Of a stretch of DNA of 64,000 nt, positions 1 through 10,587 are shown piece by piece. The notes beneath the pieces were generated by a model. The model did not search any database and was not told the origin of the DNA. It worked only from the letters and a program-made list of their open reading frames with translations. Position 1 is the first letter of the stretch. Each line of letters begins with the position of its first letter. The translations under genes and the position numbers were made by a program. The DNA comes from Knoxdaviesia capensis (Eukaryota; Ascomycota; Sordariomycetes; Microascales; Gondwanamycetaceae): positions 255,194 through 319,193 of the forward strand of contig LNGK01000017.1 in assembly GCA_001510575.1 (NCBI GenBank), read 5' to 3'.

Positions 1-850
1 GGAAGTTTACCACCGATACCATCATACATAGTCGTACCGCACATAACGGCATGGCAGCACGCAGCATGCACATCCCGGTCTCTGGTGGTGCCTGTTAGAC
101 TCGCAGTCACTCTCGGCCTCCCTCTCTCCTCGGTTATCCACAGATTGATAACGGATGAGGGCCTTTCTCACATTTCATGCCTGCCCCCGAGCTGCGACTT
201 TTGCCCTTCCATGTGGGGTCCGGCAAGCGAGCGTTGAGAAGCTGAAAACCGAACTAAGTGTGCCGAGAAGCACCGGAAGAAGATTTAAAAGCCTTTCTTC
301 TTCTCTTCTGGTCTCACTCATCTCGTAATATAGCCCCATCCCACATGGCACCAGGCGCCAGCCCGTGAAATTGCATCTCGGACAGGGGAGCAAGAGACAG
401 AGAGATGGTAGAGTCACCCGTCTCGTCCGGGATGTGCGTGCGAACGTGACGCGACCCCAGCAATGCCGGCCGGCCTTCCCCTGCCCTTCCCATCACATCA
501 ACTGGTTGATAAGATCCTGCCCAGCCCGTGGCTAATATCGACGCGCTTGACGCTTCTGCAGGTCCTCTTTTTCTTCTCCTTCTTCCCCCCTCACCTTCTC
601 CTCTTCTCCTCCTGTCGTCTTCTTCCTCTCTTCCTTTCCTTCTCTCTCCTCACCCTCGCCCCCAGCTTTCTTCAGTCAAGTCTCTCTGTTTCTCAAGCTT
701 CATTCGTTTGGCTCCCCTCGTGCATTTGTTCTGCCTTGCCCCTGTGTTTCTTGCCTCACTCGCTTTCTCTGCGCTCCTGTTCGTGTTTGTCTTCGTTGTT
801 TTTCGTTTTTCTCACACATTCGTTCCAAGAGACCAAGGAAAGCCCCAACC
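1..850 (+). promoter_or_regulatory. Upstream region and pyrimidine-rich leader of the CFEM gene
   Basis: There is no convincing gene here. From about 560 to 840 the plus strand is dominated by C and T runs (TTCTTCTCC, CTCTCTCC and similar), ending directly before the ATG at 851 in a good context (ACC ATG A). Such CT-rich leaders are typical just upstream of well-expressed genes in filamentous ascomycetes, so I read this as promoter plus 5' UTR. The short ORFs across this stretch have low-complexity Ser/Leu/Phe translations caused by the CT bias. Confidence 0.5.
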
Positions 851-2058
851 ATGAAGTCTGCTGCCTCCGTCCTGCTGGCCGTCTCGGCCACCCTGTTCGC
901 CGCTTCCGCCCGCGCCCAGACCGTCGGCGCGTGCAGCGGCCAGGCCCAGGTCTGCATTGACAACGTCATCGAGTCGGTCTCGCCGTGCGCCGTCGGCGAC
1001 TGGGCGTGCTACTGCGTGACGAGCAACCGCACCCCCATCGAGGCCGCCGCTGTGGACTGCTTCCGCACTGCCTGCGGCGGACCGTTCAACACCCGTAGGT
1101 TTTTCTTCCCTTCTCTCTTGCATCCTTTTTGGCCGGTGTCCGTGGATACGTCATGGGCCCGGCCATATGAGATAGTGGCTGGGCTCATGTCCATACGGGG
1201 CCTCCTCAGAGCCGAGTCCGGTCGTGCAGGACCCGGCCGAGGCAGCGGGGTCGGCACATAGACACTATGCAAGGCCAGCAATAGCCATAAGCCGATAGTC
1301 TCGTGACGCTCTCTCGAAACTATGCCCTTCCCACGTCCCATCCACACATGCCCATGAGCCGGAACACCCCAAACTCCCCATACTAACATGCCCCCCATCT
1401 CACAGTCCCGGTCCTCACTGAGATCAACGCCATCTGCAAGGCCGTGACCACCCCGGTGACCACCACCACCGTGGCCTCGACCGCCAGCACCACGTCGTCG
1501 TCCTCTTCGACCTCCGAGTCCCCGTCGCCCACCCCCACCCCGCAAGACCCGGAGACCACAACCACCACGACCTCCGAGTCGTCGTCTTCGTCTTCGTCTT
1601 CTTCGTCCACTTCGACTCCTGCCCCTTCCGCCACCACCACCACCATTTCCCCTTCCTCCTCCTCCTCCTCCTCCTCTTCTCCCTCCCCTGACTCGTCGTC
1701 GTCATCCACCCCTCCCACGGCTTCGACCACCACCACTGCATCGTCCTCCTCCTCGTCTTCGTCCTCCGCCAGCGCTCCTCCCGCTGACACCACCGTCACG
1801 GGGACCACCACCGTGGCCACCACCGAGCCGTGCACCACCACCACCACCACCGACGCTCCCACCGAGCCGACCCCCACCGGAAAGTCGACTCTCACCACCT
1901 CGGTCACCTCCAAGTCCACCACCGCCTCGTCCATGCCCTCCGCATCCGCCACCACCACCGGCCCCGCCGGTCCGACTCTGATCCCCGGTGCCGCGGCCAC
2001 TCTCGAGGGCTCGGCTATGGGTGTTGCCGTTGCCCTGCTCGTGGCTCTCTTTGTCTAA
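851..2058 (+). CDS. GPI-anchored CFEM-domain cell-surface protein
   Basis: Two exons are predicted, 851-1094 and 1406-2058, giving 298 aa. The 311-nt intron has donor GTAGGT, branch ACTAAC at 1382-1387 and acceptor CACAG. A signal peptide (about residues 1-22) is followed by a CFEM domain at about 25-93. Its eight cysteines are at 28, 35, 46, 53, 55, 70, 75 and 92, and the intron falls between Cys75 and Cys92. Asp50 lies in a C-A-V-G-D-W-A-C-Y-C stretch, the position of the conserved CFEM aspartate that ligates heme iron in characterised members. Residues about 95-265 are a Ser/Thr/Pro-rich stalk expected to be O-mannosylated. The C-terminus (about 272-298) is a small-residue site plus hydrophobic tail, as in GPI signals. 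CFEM proteins act at the wall or plasma membrane in heme/iron capture, adhesion or wall integrity; which applies here cannot be told. The family assignment is firm, the role is inferred. Confidence 0.9.
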
Positions 2059-2630
2059 GCCTAGACGTGGAGAGTGGGCGATGCTTCATCATGGGCAAGC
2101 AGTGTTGACATTTAGAGAACTGTTTTGTTTGCTTTCTTCTTCTAATTTTGCCCTTTTTTTTCTGGTGTGTTTCCTGTGTGTGTGTGTCTCTGATGTTTGG
2201 ATATATGGATGAAGGGGAAAGGACTTCTTGCACATACCCTATTTGTCGAAGTAATATGCCAGTGTATGGTCGAGGACACTGTCCCAAATGATAATAATAA
2301 TTAATTCATCCAAGTCCTGTCCCGTATATCGACTGCTGTCCCTGGTCATCGCACAGCGTGGTGCATAGAATAACGTGAACAACACAATTGTGTCTCAGCC
2401 GCTGCGAGCTGAGCTGAAAAATCGGTCTCGTTGATGCACATACGGGATATAGCTCATACCTCGTCTTGAAGGTGGTGTGCTGTTGAGGCTGGAGGCGCTG
2501 AAAGGGAATGAGAGAAAACGGGTGTGGGACAGGGGGTGCAGGACACCTTTGTTGAAAGTGGCACGATGGAATCTGACGAACCGGTACCACAAAAGAACCC
2601 TCGCGTTCACTCAACATCCCTCAGGATGTC

Positions 2631-2665
2631 AACACAACACAACACAACACAACACAACACAACAC
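2631..2665. repeat. (AACAC)7 pentanucleotide microsatellite
   Basis: Seven perfect tandem copies of AACAC are visible. There is no gene context, and the repeat is likely polymorphic between strains. Confidence 0.95.
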
Positions 2666-5600
2666 TGGGGACCCTAGTGTTCAGACACGCAGCCAAAGCC
2701 TCAACCGACTCGTTAGTTTTTGCGCTCCTCGCCGTCCACCGCGACTCGAGATACACAACACTTGTTGCGCCGCGGCCGGCTGTCAAAACCTCCACGCACA
2801 ACAGAAACAGCAACAGCAACAGCAACGGCCAAAGGAGCTCGAACAGAAATACCTGTCATTTATCGTCCACGAAGACATCTCCGGATTCGGAAGCCGATTT
2901 GAAGATGATCAAGATAGCGGTCGCAAACATATAGATCGCGCCAGTACTCACAATTGGGGGCCAAAACGGCAGGGTAGCGAGTGAGGAATCTTTCAAACCC
3001 TGCCTGACTCTGACTCCGTCATACCTGGAAAAGCATTCCAAGAGGAACAATGGTGCCAAGGTACAAATTCAGTCTGTCGACTTTGTCCAGATTGTAGAAG
3101 GGCCGCTGACATCGCCCTTATCCGATCAAAGTCGTCCGGCCCCCGCACCACCGCCCAACCAACGGGAGAAAGCTCTTCTCGGTCGGCAGGTTCCGATCAA
3201 CAACAACCCAGCAGAGGTGGCTGGTCTTCACCACACCGCCATGTTGAAGAGTTAGTGGAAAACAACATAGTAGCTGCCAGACTAACCTGCACTACACAAC
3301 TCCCACCGACACTGGCGCTCTCGTTGCCCCGTCCAGAACGTAAAAGGAGGGGGCTTCGGACGCTACTGTGATTCGGGTGAATGTGGCTGAAGCCGAGGCC
3401 TCGATGCCATGGTCGCCGAACATAGCAGCCTTGCTCACTCTGCTCATTGAATGATGTTTGCCGCTCTGAGTAAAAGTCACCCTGGGTGGAAGCTTGTGGT
3501 GGCGGTATCCAGTGGTGGAGGGAGGGAGTGTCAAAGGGATGGTAGGCAAGGTCACCACGAGGGCAAAAGAAACCGGCCACACCGCACCCTGTGAACCTCA
3601 GCACATCGCCAATCGAAGACAATAGCCCATGAGTCCCTGATCGGAGAGAGAGAAAAAGGTATGGGCTCAAAGACAAAGTCTTCTCGCAGGGAGGCTTTCG
3701 AGTTTGGGTTCCTTTGTCTGCTGGCAATCCACTGTCCCTGGATTTGGAGCATCAGTTGTTGGACCGACGAGGCCTTCAGTCCTGCCTAGGGGGAGGCAGA
3801 CAATTCCCCTGCAAAAAAAAAAAAAAGGGGATCACTGGGCACCAGTGAAAAAGAAAGAGTGCGGTAACACTCAAATTTTCCGGGCTAGTTCAAGTCCACA
3901 TTCCACCCAACTCCGGTGTCAGAACCACATGGAGCAGCCGCTGCGAGCTCTTTGGCAGATAGTCGTCCAGACGGATCACTTTCTCACTTCCTGCACGTTC
4001 ATTCCTCAGAAAGTCTCTCACCTCCAACCGGAGAGACTCTAGTTCACATGTGTATAGAAAAGTGAGGTCGGGTGTTGTTCGTCCGCATCCCCGGCGTGGT
4101 CATGAAGCGGTGGCTGGCTGGCTGGCTGACTACCTGACAACACCCGGACAATTTCGACTGACAAGTGGATGTGGGAAACATCGCAAGCTAGTCGAGGGAG
4201 AGAAAAACTCCCTTTCTGAGTTTGAAACAAAAGTCCGCTCGGGCTATGGCCTATGACCCTAGTCCCAGCAACTGCCCAACGTGTGACGAGTTAGTAGTTG
4301 AGAGACTGCCAACGAAGCAAAAGAAGTCAGCTGTCGATGCAGAGAACTCGTATCCGCCTCACCTCAAAGACGGTGAGGCTGTCTTGCATTGGAAGAAAGA
4401 ATGGTTCTCTCTGATATAGGGTGTGTGCAATCGTGCAGCAATTCAACGCGCTTCTCGAGAACACCGAGGAATCCGTCTCTCATATACAGTAGGCAGGCAG
4501 CCTCCACGGCACAATGAGCTGTTCACCGCACTAGCGAAGATCAGCCAGAGCATCGGAATGAACGATGGGATTATGCTGCATAGATGGGATTGCATTCCAA
4601 CTAACGCGGAAAGTATCAGGTCGGTCATCACACGTTAGTCCAAGCCTGAAGTTGAGCAGTCCTTTCATCAGGGAAGCGGTCGAGATCAAAGCCCAAAAAT
4701 AACAAGGCAGGGGAAAGGTATTGGGCATTGACATAGAATGATCAGAAAGCGGTATGCAAAGGACCAGAAGTTGAACGAGGCTCGAGTGCCCTTCACATTA
4801 AATCGAGCCACGCTACCTGGTTGTTGTGGGTACTCTTTCTTCCTGCATGTTCAGCTGGGTGGTGTGTGGATTTGGAACCATCGGACCTAATCTCTCGATT
4901 TGGGAAGATTTTTCAACGTCAGGGCCAGCCTTTCCCAATCAGGATTGGGGGCTGCAGGGGAAGCAAAAACCCAGAGACACTTTGCGGGGATAAGTGGTGA
5001 GGCTGGCCTGGTGGGTTGATTTGGTGTGTGCTGGGAAGCGTGGGAAAGTGTCAGTTTGCCGGATGCCACATTGATCGACGGATTTGCTGATCGTGCCTCC
5101 CGTGTATCTACTGTAGGCGTGCAAATCATCCGTGTTTTAGAGGCAGAATGTCTCGAAATCGGCAGAGAGACCTTGGCGCGCCGTCATTCACAGGCGGACG
5201 TGTGATGCTAGCCGGTTCGTTTCGTTTACGGACCCTCAAAATGTTTGTTGGTATCCATGACACAACAAAGGACAAAGCGTCAAAAGAGCGGGCCACGAGA
5301 GAGAGCCACAGGAGGCCGCACCGGCGGCACAGAAGAGAAACAACCCAAATTATTGGCATCACGGCCCAACGTCGGCAAGCTGGTTCATGAGATGAACAGG
5401 TCACTGAGGTCGGTACGGAGTAAGCTCTGGTCAAGACGGCTCGTATTTCTGCATTGTCGCCTTCCCGCAGGATCGCGAAGGCTGGGGAACGGGTGCCACC
5501 AAGCCCTTCAAGCCATGGCGTTGTTTTTTTGGAGGCGGCATGCGCTGAAATGCACAGCGGCTATATCACGACGGTGATATTGCATGTCTGCAGAGCGTGC

Positions 5601-6450
5601 TTTTGATGTGTGCGTTGTGGTGGCTTGTTGAGGCTGTTGGCGTTTTGTAGGACACAGCAGCAAACCAGACGACCGGATTTGCCGACGAACGGCCCAGAGA
5701 AGCAAAGCGTCAACCTAGAAGGCCGGGAGAACGAGGTTCTGAACACGAGCAAAAGGCGTTATAATCGATAGGGGGGACACAACACCAGACACAAAGAAAA
5801 CCAGCAAACGCCGCCAGGGCCCTCCTCGTGGTATTTTTTTTTCTCGCACGAGACTCTCAAGCCAGCGCTCAGACACCGATCCGGTGATGAGCTAAACTAG
5901 GTAGCGTTCAACGGTGTTTTTGTTGTCTTTTTTCTCGCTCTCGTGTGTTCCTTGTCCGGTCGCGCGCGCCGTGGATGAACAGCTATCGCCGTCGCTTGTC
6001 AAGTGCTTTGGCCAGCTTCAGGTTTAGGTCAGGCATCCCATCCTACAGTGCTGCGAATATGCCCTCAAGGTGTGCTGTCAGTGTAGTCCAGGCGATATGA
6101 CCAGTTTCAGCGGAAGGGGGGTCATGGTGGCGCTCTTCCTTGCTCAGCCCGGACATCAACTGAAGGCCAGCCCGCGCTCAGGGTTCGGGTGTTGTCCACA
6201 AAGAGATGAAAATCCTGTGGCATTCAGTTGGGAGAAACACACGGTCCAATTGGCTACCCAATCGCGCGTTGCAGGTACACCCCTTAGCGCGAGATTTCCT
6301 CTCTCTCACTTTGGATTAAAATTGGCCAGGAACCAAAGGCACAGACTCGTGCGCACAACCCGCCACGCCACACCAATTTGTTTTTTTATCAACAACAACG
6401 CGAAAAGGGGTGGTGGGGTGGTGATCTGGGGATGGAGATTCTTGGGGGGA

Positions 6451-6472
6451 CACACACACACACACACACACA
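6451..6472. repeat. (CA)11 microsatellite
   Basis: This is an uninterrupted CA dinucleotide run directly after a G run, within non-coding DNA. Confidence 0.95.
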
Positions 6473-6696
6473 AACCTTGGCGCCCAACAGCGCTGAGCGC
6501 TGATGTTGCCCACCATGTCCTCGAAAGTATTGGAAAAGAGAGAGCACTGATCGCAGTGCAGTATCCGTTTGTTCATCTCAGTAAAATGATGGCTTCGCTT
6601 GGGATTGGCTCGACTTCAGGTGCGCACGGGAAAAAAAGAAAAAGCGCCGTGGAAATTGGGAAGCAATTCCGTGTCACGCGCGGGTTGCCGAAATTT

Positions 6697-6727
6697 GATG
6701 ATGTTGATGATGATGATGATGATGATG
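6697..6727. repeat. GAT trinucleotide microsatellite
   Basis: About ten GAT units occur with one GTT interruption. In one frame they read as an Asp run, which inflates a spurious ORF. Confidence 0.9.
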
Positions 6728-6905
6728 GGAGGAAGTTTTCAGTATTGGATCTAGTCTAGTCGATTTCACCTTTGTGCGTGTGTTTGTCAGCGAAAGCTTC
6801 AGGATTAAGTAACTGCGGGTCTTGTTCTTGATACTCGAGAAGGAGGAGCGATGAAGAGGTAGCTCTTTCCAGTTAACAAACGACGACGATCGAGACATAG
6901 CTGTA

Positions 6906-6916
6906 CCCTAACCCTA
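6906..6916. repeat. Short telomere-like motif (CCCTAA, nearly two units)
   Basis: CCCTAACCCTA matches the fungal telomere repeat (TTAGGG complement) but is too short to be a telomere relic. Similar short motifs recur elsewhere in the window at 43911, 53810, 41355 and 53259. Confidence 0.6.
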
Positions 6917-8710
6917 GCCATTCATGATTTAAGCTGATGATAGCGAATGCTGCAGGCATGAGATGAAGGTCTCCGTCTGGTTCAATGATTTTCCGTACTT
7001 GGACAATTACGATATGCACCGGGCAATGGCCGGGTTTTCTCACATGGTCCTCCCGTCGGCAATGCTTCACAGGCACAGGTCGGGATCGCGAGTTTTGCTT
7101 TTTTTTTCTTTTCTTTTTTTCTTCTTCTGCTCTTACCCGGCTTATACTACCTGCAAGCTCTCTCTGGCTCAACGGTACGGGAAGAGAGTTAGCTAGACCG
7201 TGTGTGAACTGTTGTTCCCGCTGTCAGGTAAGTCAGGGCCGTCAAATACCGGTGTCCGCACGTCACTGTTAGTTGGAGGGACGGCTTAATTTTGCCCTTT
7301 CGCCGACCGGAGACAACACACACCAGCCAGACTGTATATTCTCTGTAGTTATTTCCCGTGTAAGGTCAGACTAACATACGGCTAGGGAGAGAGTATATAT
7401 CTATATGGTTCCTGCTCAAATGAGGGTGACGTTGACGATCTTACACACTCCTTGATGGACATCGAATCTTTCTGAGCCGGCCACTGAAGTTGTATTGTGT
7501 GTATCCATTAATACCCGTCCGTTACCTGTTGACTGTCGTATTGCAGTGCGGCCGCGCGCACGGTGAGGAGGCCAGGCCTTGCCGTTGTGTAGGATTTGAT
7601 CTGCGTGTTGAAGGTTAAGACAGGAAATATGGTTCCTCCCTACTGGGAGATCCTTTTCCAGCCCCCCTCCCATCCCTTGTGGTGGTGGTTGTCCCGCCTC
7701 CGGCCTGGGTCTGGATGAGAATTGACATCATGAGAGTATCAATGTTGTGGCCGCACTTACACAAGCTCACTAAATATAGAATACGCTGTCTTTTCTCCTT
7801 CCGACTGCACGAAGCCCGATCTGACCTGCCCCGCCTCCCTCGCTTGCTCACATAACAGCTACTCCGACTTTTTTTCTTATGACTTCTTTTGAATTCTTCC
7901 AATACTGCATATTTCAGCCGTTCAGCTTTCCTGGTGCGCCTGCACAGGCTCGTATGTACTCTACTGAATCAAGCCGTTTGCAGGGTCTGCTGAAGAGTCC
8001 TGGGCTATATCAGAGTATTATAGCCCTCACTCCTCAGCAACAAAACCCCCATATATGTGGGTTAAGCCCGTATAAGTGGCGCTATATGTGCTCTCTCTCT
8101 CTCTCTCTTTCCAGTCAGAGAGCACAACTCAGCGCTGCATGAAGGCTGAATGCTGCTGGTGTGTCCAGGTCCCACTCACTATAGGACGCACCTGAAAAAG
8201 CGTGAATTAAGAGCTTGACGCTTGACTCCACCTCAGAGGAATGAATTATCACTCAACAACCCGCTCTCTCTCTCTCTGTCACCGTCTGTTGTCTAGGTGG
8301 CGTTCTCGTGTTAATCCCGTTGGCCCTCAACTTGCAGCCGACAGCACGTGCAGAATGAGAAAAAAGAGAGGATGACCCCACTATCAGCTTGGTCCAAAGA
8401 CACATGTCTCGGGGCCTGAGTGGCTGGCTCTGGCTACCTGTGAAGGCTTGCAGTGCAGGGACATATGCGTGTGTTTCATCTGGTGTCGTTACGAGCGTCC
8501 GTTTGCCTTCATCCGACTGACCACACATAGTGGCATCCCCTCAGCGTTGCTCATACACCCACGTCCGCATAAGCAAGCAACCACCATCACCAGATGTCCG
8601 GGGCACGCACGGGAGAGAGAGAGGACGTTAAGACAAGCATACCACGTCCAACTTACACGCCCCCCGATGTTGGTGGTTGCGGTGAGCCAACAGTAGTGGG
8701 GAATACTAGG

Positions 8711-8726
8711 CTCCGGCTAGCCGGAG
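8711..8726. promoter_or_regulatory. Perfect 16-bp palindrome with CGG-N4-CCG core
   Basis: CTCCGGCTAGCCGGAG is identical to its reverse complement. The CGG/CCG half-sites are the kind of triplets bound by Zn2Cys6 transcription factors, which are abundant in ascomycetes, so it could be a binding site. It lies 1.9 kb from the nearest start codon, so any target is uncertain. Confidence 0.35.
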
Positions 8727-10330
8727 AAACAACTAGCGGAGGAATTCATACCAGTGTTTCTCGTTGACATTAGCGGCATTGTCAACCTCGGCCAGCGACC
8801 CGAAGGGTGAGTGGCTCCGCAATAGTGGAAAGCCACACTAAGTACAGTACAGTACACTGGATGGCATATCCGCTCGCTCGCTTCCTGTGCCGACCGAGAT
8901 TTTCACTCTCTCTCTCTATCGCCGACGGTCCGATGCCCGGACCTTCTCGGGCTCTCTCCTGAAACAACCACCCTTCCTGAGCTGCGCTGTTGTTTATTCA
9001 AGCCACAACCCGAGCTTATTGTGCTGTTTTCTCTCCGTTTTCATTATACTGGGGAGGAGGGCCCCCACCGCCGAGAGCGGCGACAGCAGGCCAGCAGGAG
9101 AAATATGTGAGGTTTTACAAGCTACGGGCTCCTTAGAAAGCCTCCGCTTTTCACCGTAGAAAATTTTTTGGTTCAAATTTTTTGAACTTTATTCTAAATC
9201 CCGAAAGGGTTCGCGCCCTGCGCCCTCTTGAGAACCACAGGAACCACTTGGAGGGTAGGGTGACAGTGGTGGTGGTAGATGGAATACGTATATACGGGCG
9301 GTTTGGGGGGAAATTTCTCAGGGTTACGAAATTGTGTTGGCAAGCCACTTTATCACCCGTCAGGTAAACATTGGACGTTGAACTGAGACACACTTGGACT
9401 CAGATCATCTCAGACAACAATTTTTTATTATTTTTCTTTTGTTAAACACGTCAAAAAGCTAAAGTAACTTATGTTATCCTAGAGATCTACACATAATTCC
9501 CCCTTTCACTCTCCGTCGGAGTGGCTATGCCTGGGTTTCCCGTAAACATGTGTCTCCCCCTCCATGGAAATATCACCAACCCTTCCGACTTACCAGAAAG
9601 CCGAACACCAACACTTGGAAAAAGGAAACAGAAGAAAGGAAGAAAACCAGTGTCGGCTTTATTTTCCTCTCCCCCACAAAAGACCATTAAAGCACGGCAA
9701 AAAGGCGCAGATTCGGGGCGACCGGCGCAGTAGTGTTGAAATTAATGATGGTCTAGTGGTGTGTGCGGTAGGGGAGCCGTCCATAGTTTCTTTAAAGAAG
9801 CCCCGACACGACTTCCACTCCGAAGGAAGAAGTTTGTTTTTACTAATAGTGAACTTGGCGGTGGAACATAGGAAGAAAAAAAAAGAGAATAATCCACACG
9901 CCCCTAGCTGTAGACCGCGACTTATACGACTCGCAAAGGCTCTCAGTAATTCTAGGAGAGTGACAAGGCCCCCTCCCAAATCTCACCCCTAGCTAAAAGG
10001 CCCCATCGTCGGGAGTTCAGCCCTTCTGCGATCCTATTATTTTATTTTTATTTTTTATTCTCTCCTTGACTAGTCTTTCTGTTAACCCCCGAGAACCACC
10101 TGAACTAACACGCCCCTAACTGATAAATCCAACCACGCGGTGTAGAGTATTCTACGGGCTGTGTGGTTCGAGTAGGATGACTACCACTACACTTACACAC
10201 ACACCCATCCAGAGCCGGTCAGGGACACGCACACACGCACACACACACGCAGAGAGGAAGACGGCGAGTCGGGAAGGATGGTCAGTGTCCTTCCAGCTAA
10301 CCAGGGACCCGTTCACCAGTCAGTGATCGA

Positions 10331-10340
10331 GCATATAAAG
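10331..10340 (+). promoter_or_regulatory. TATA-like element of the WSC gene
   Basis: The sequence GCATATAAAGC lies about 250 bp upstream of the ATG at 10588. A CT-rich leader (about 10360-10585) follows it. Position and composition fit a core promoter, but no start-site data are available. Confidence 0.45.
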
Positions 10341-10587
10341 CTTCACAATCCCCCTCGTCAATCACAGTTTTCAAAGTCTTTCCTTTCTTCTCCATCCCCA
10401 TGGCGATTCACTAATCCTCGGGCCTCAAGTTCACTCGCTTTCTCTTCTCTTCTTTTCATTGATTTGATTTTTCCCTGAATCCCGAGAGTATTTCTGTGTT
10501 CTTCTCCATCGGAGTATCTTCTTCCTTCGTTTATCTCACCTTCTTTTCCAACTTCACTTCTCTTCTCTTCACCTCTTTTTGCCCACC

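Larger units (their letters stand above)
2059..10587. other. 8.5-kb gene-poor intergenic region of normal base composition
   Basis: No ORF here has recognisable domains, plausible intron structure or codon bias like the neighbouring genes. The longest (6097-6759 in frame) is interrupted by low-complexity CA and GAT repeats and looks like chance. CpA and TpG are abundant, so this is not RIP-mutated transposon DNA. The region holds several simple repeats, a telomere-like motif, a perfect palindrome at 8711-8726 and a TATA-like box at 10331, listed separately. A non-coding RNA or a long regulatory region for the surface genes on either side cannot be excluded. Confidence 0.5.

Noticed and set aside
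1383..2000. Val/Asp/Glu-rich minus-strand frame opposite the CFEM stalk
   Set aside because: It is the complement of Ser/Thr codon runs; low complexity produces the open frame.
6070..6759. 229-codon plus-strand frame
   Set aside because: Its length depends on CA and GAT microsatellites and the translation has no recognisable features.
10160..10185. Possible tRNA gene (GGTTCGAGTAGG)
   Set aside because: The B-box ends AGG instead of CC and no acceptor or anticodon stem can be drawn around it.
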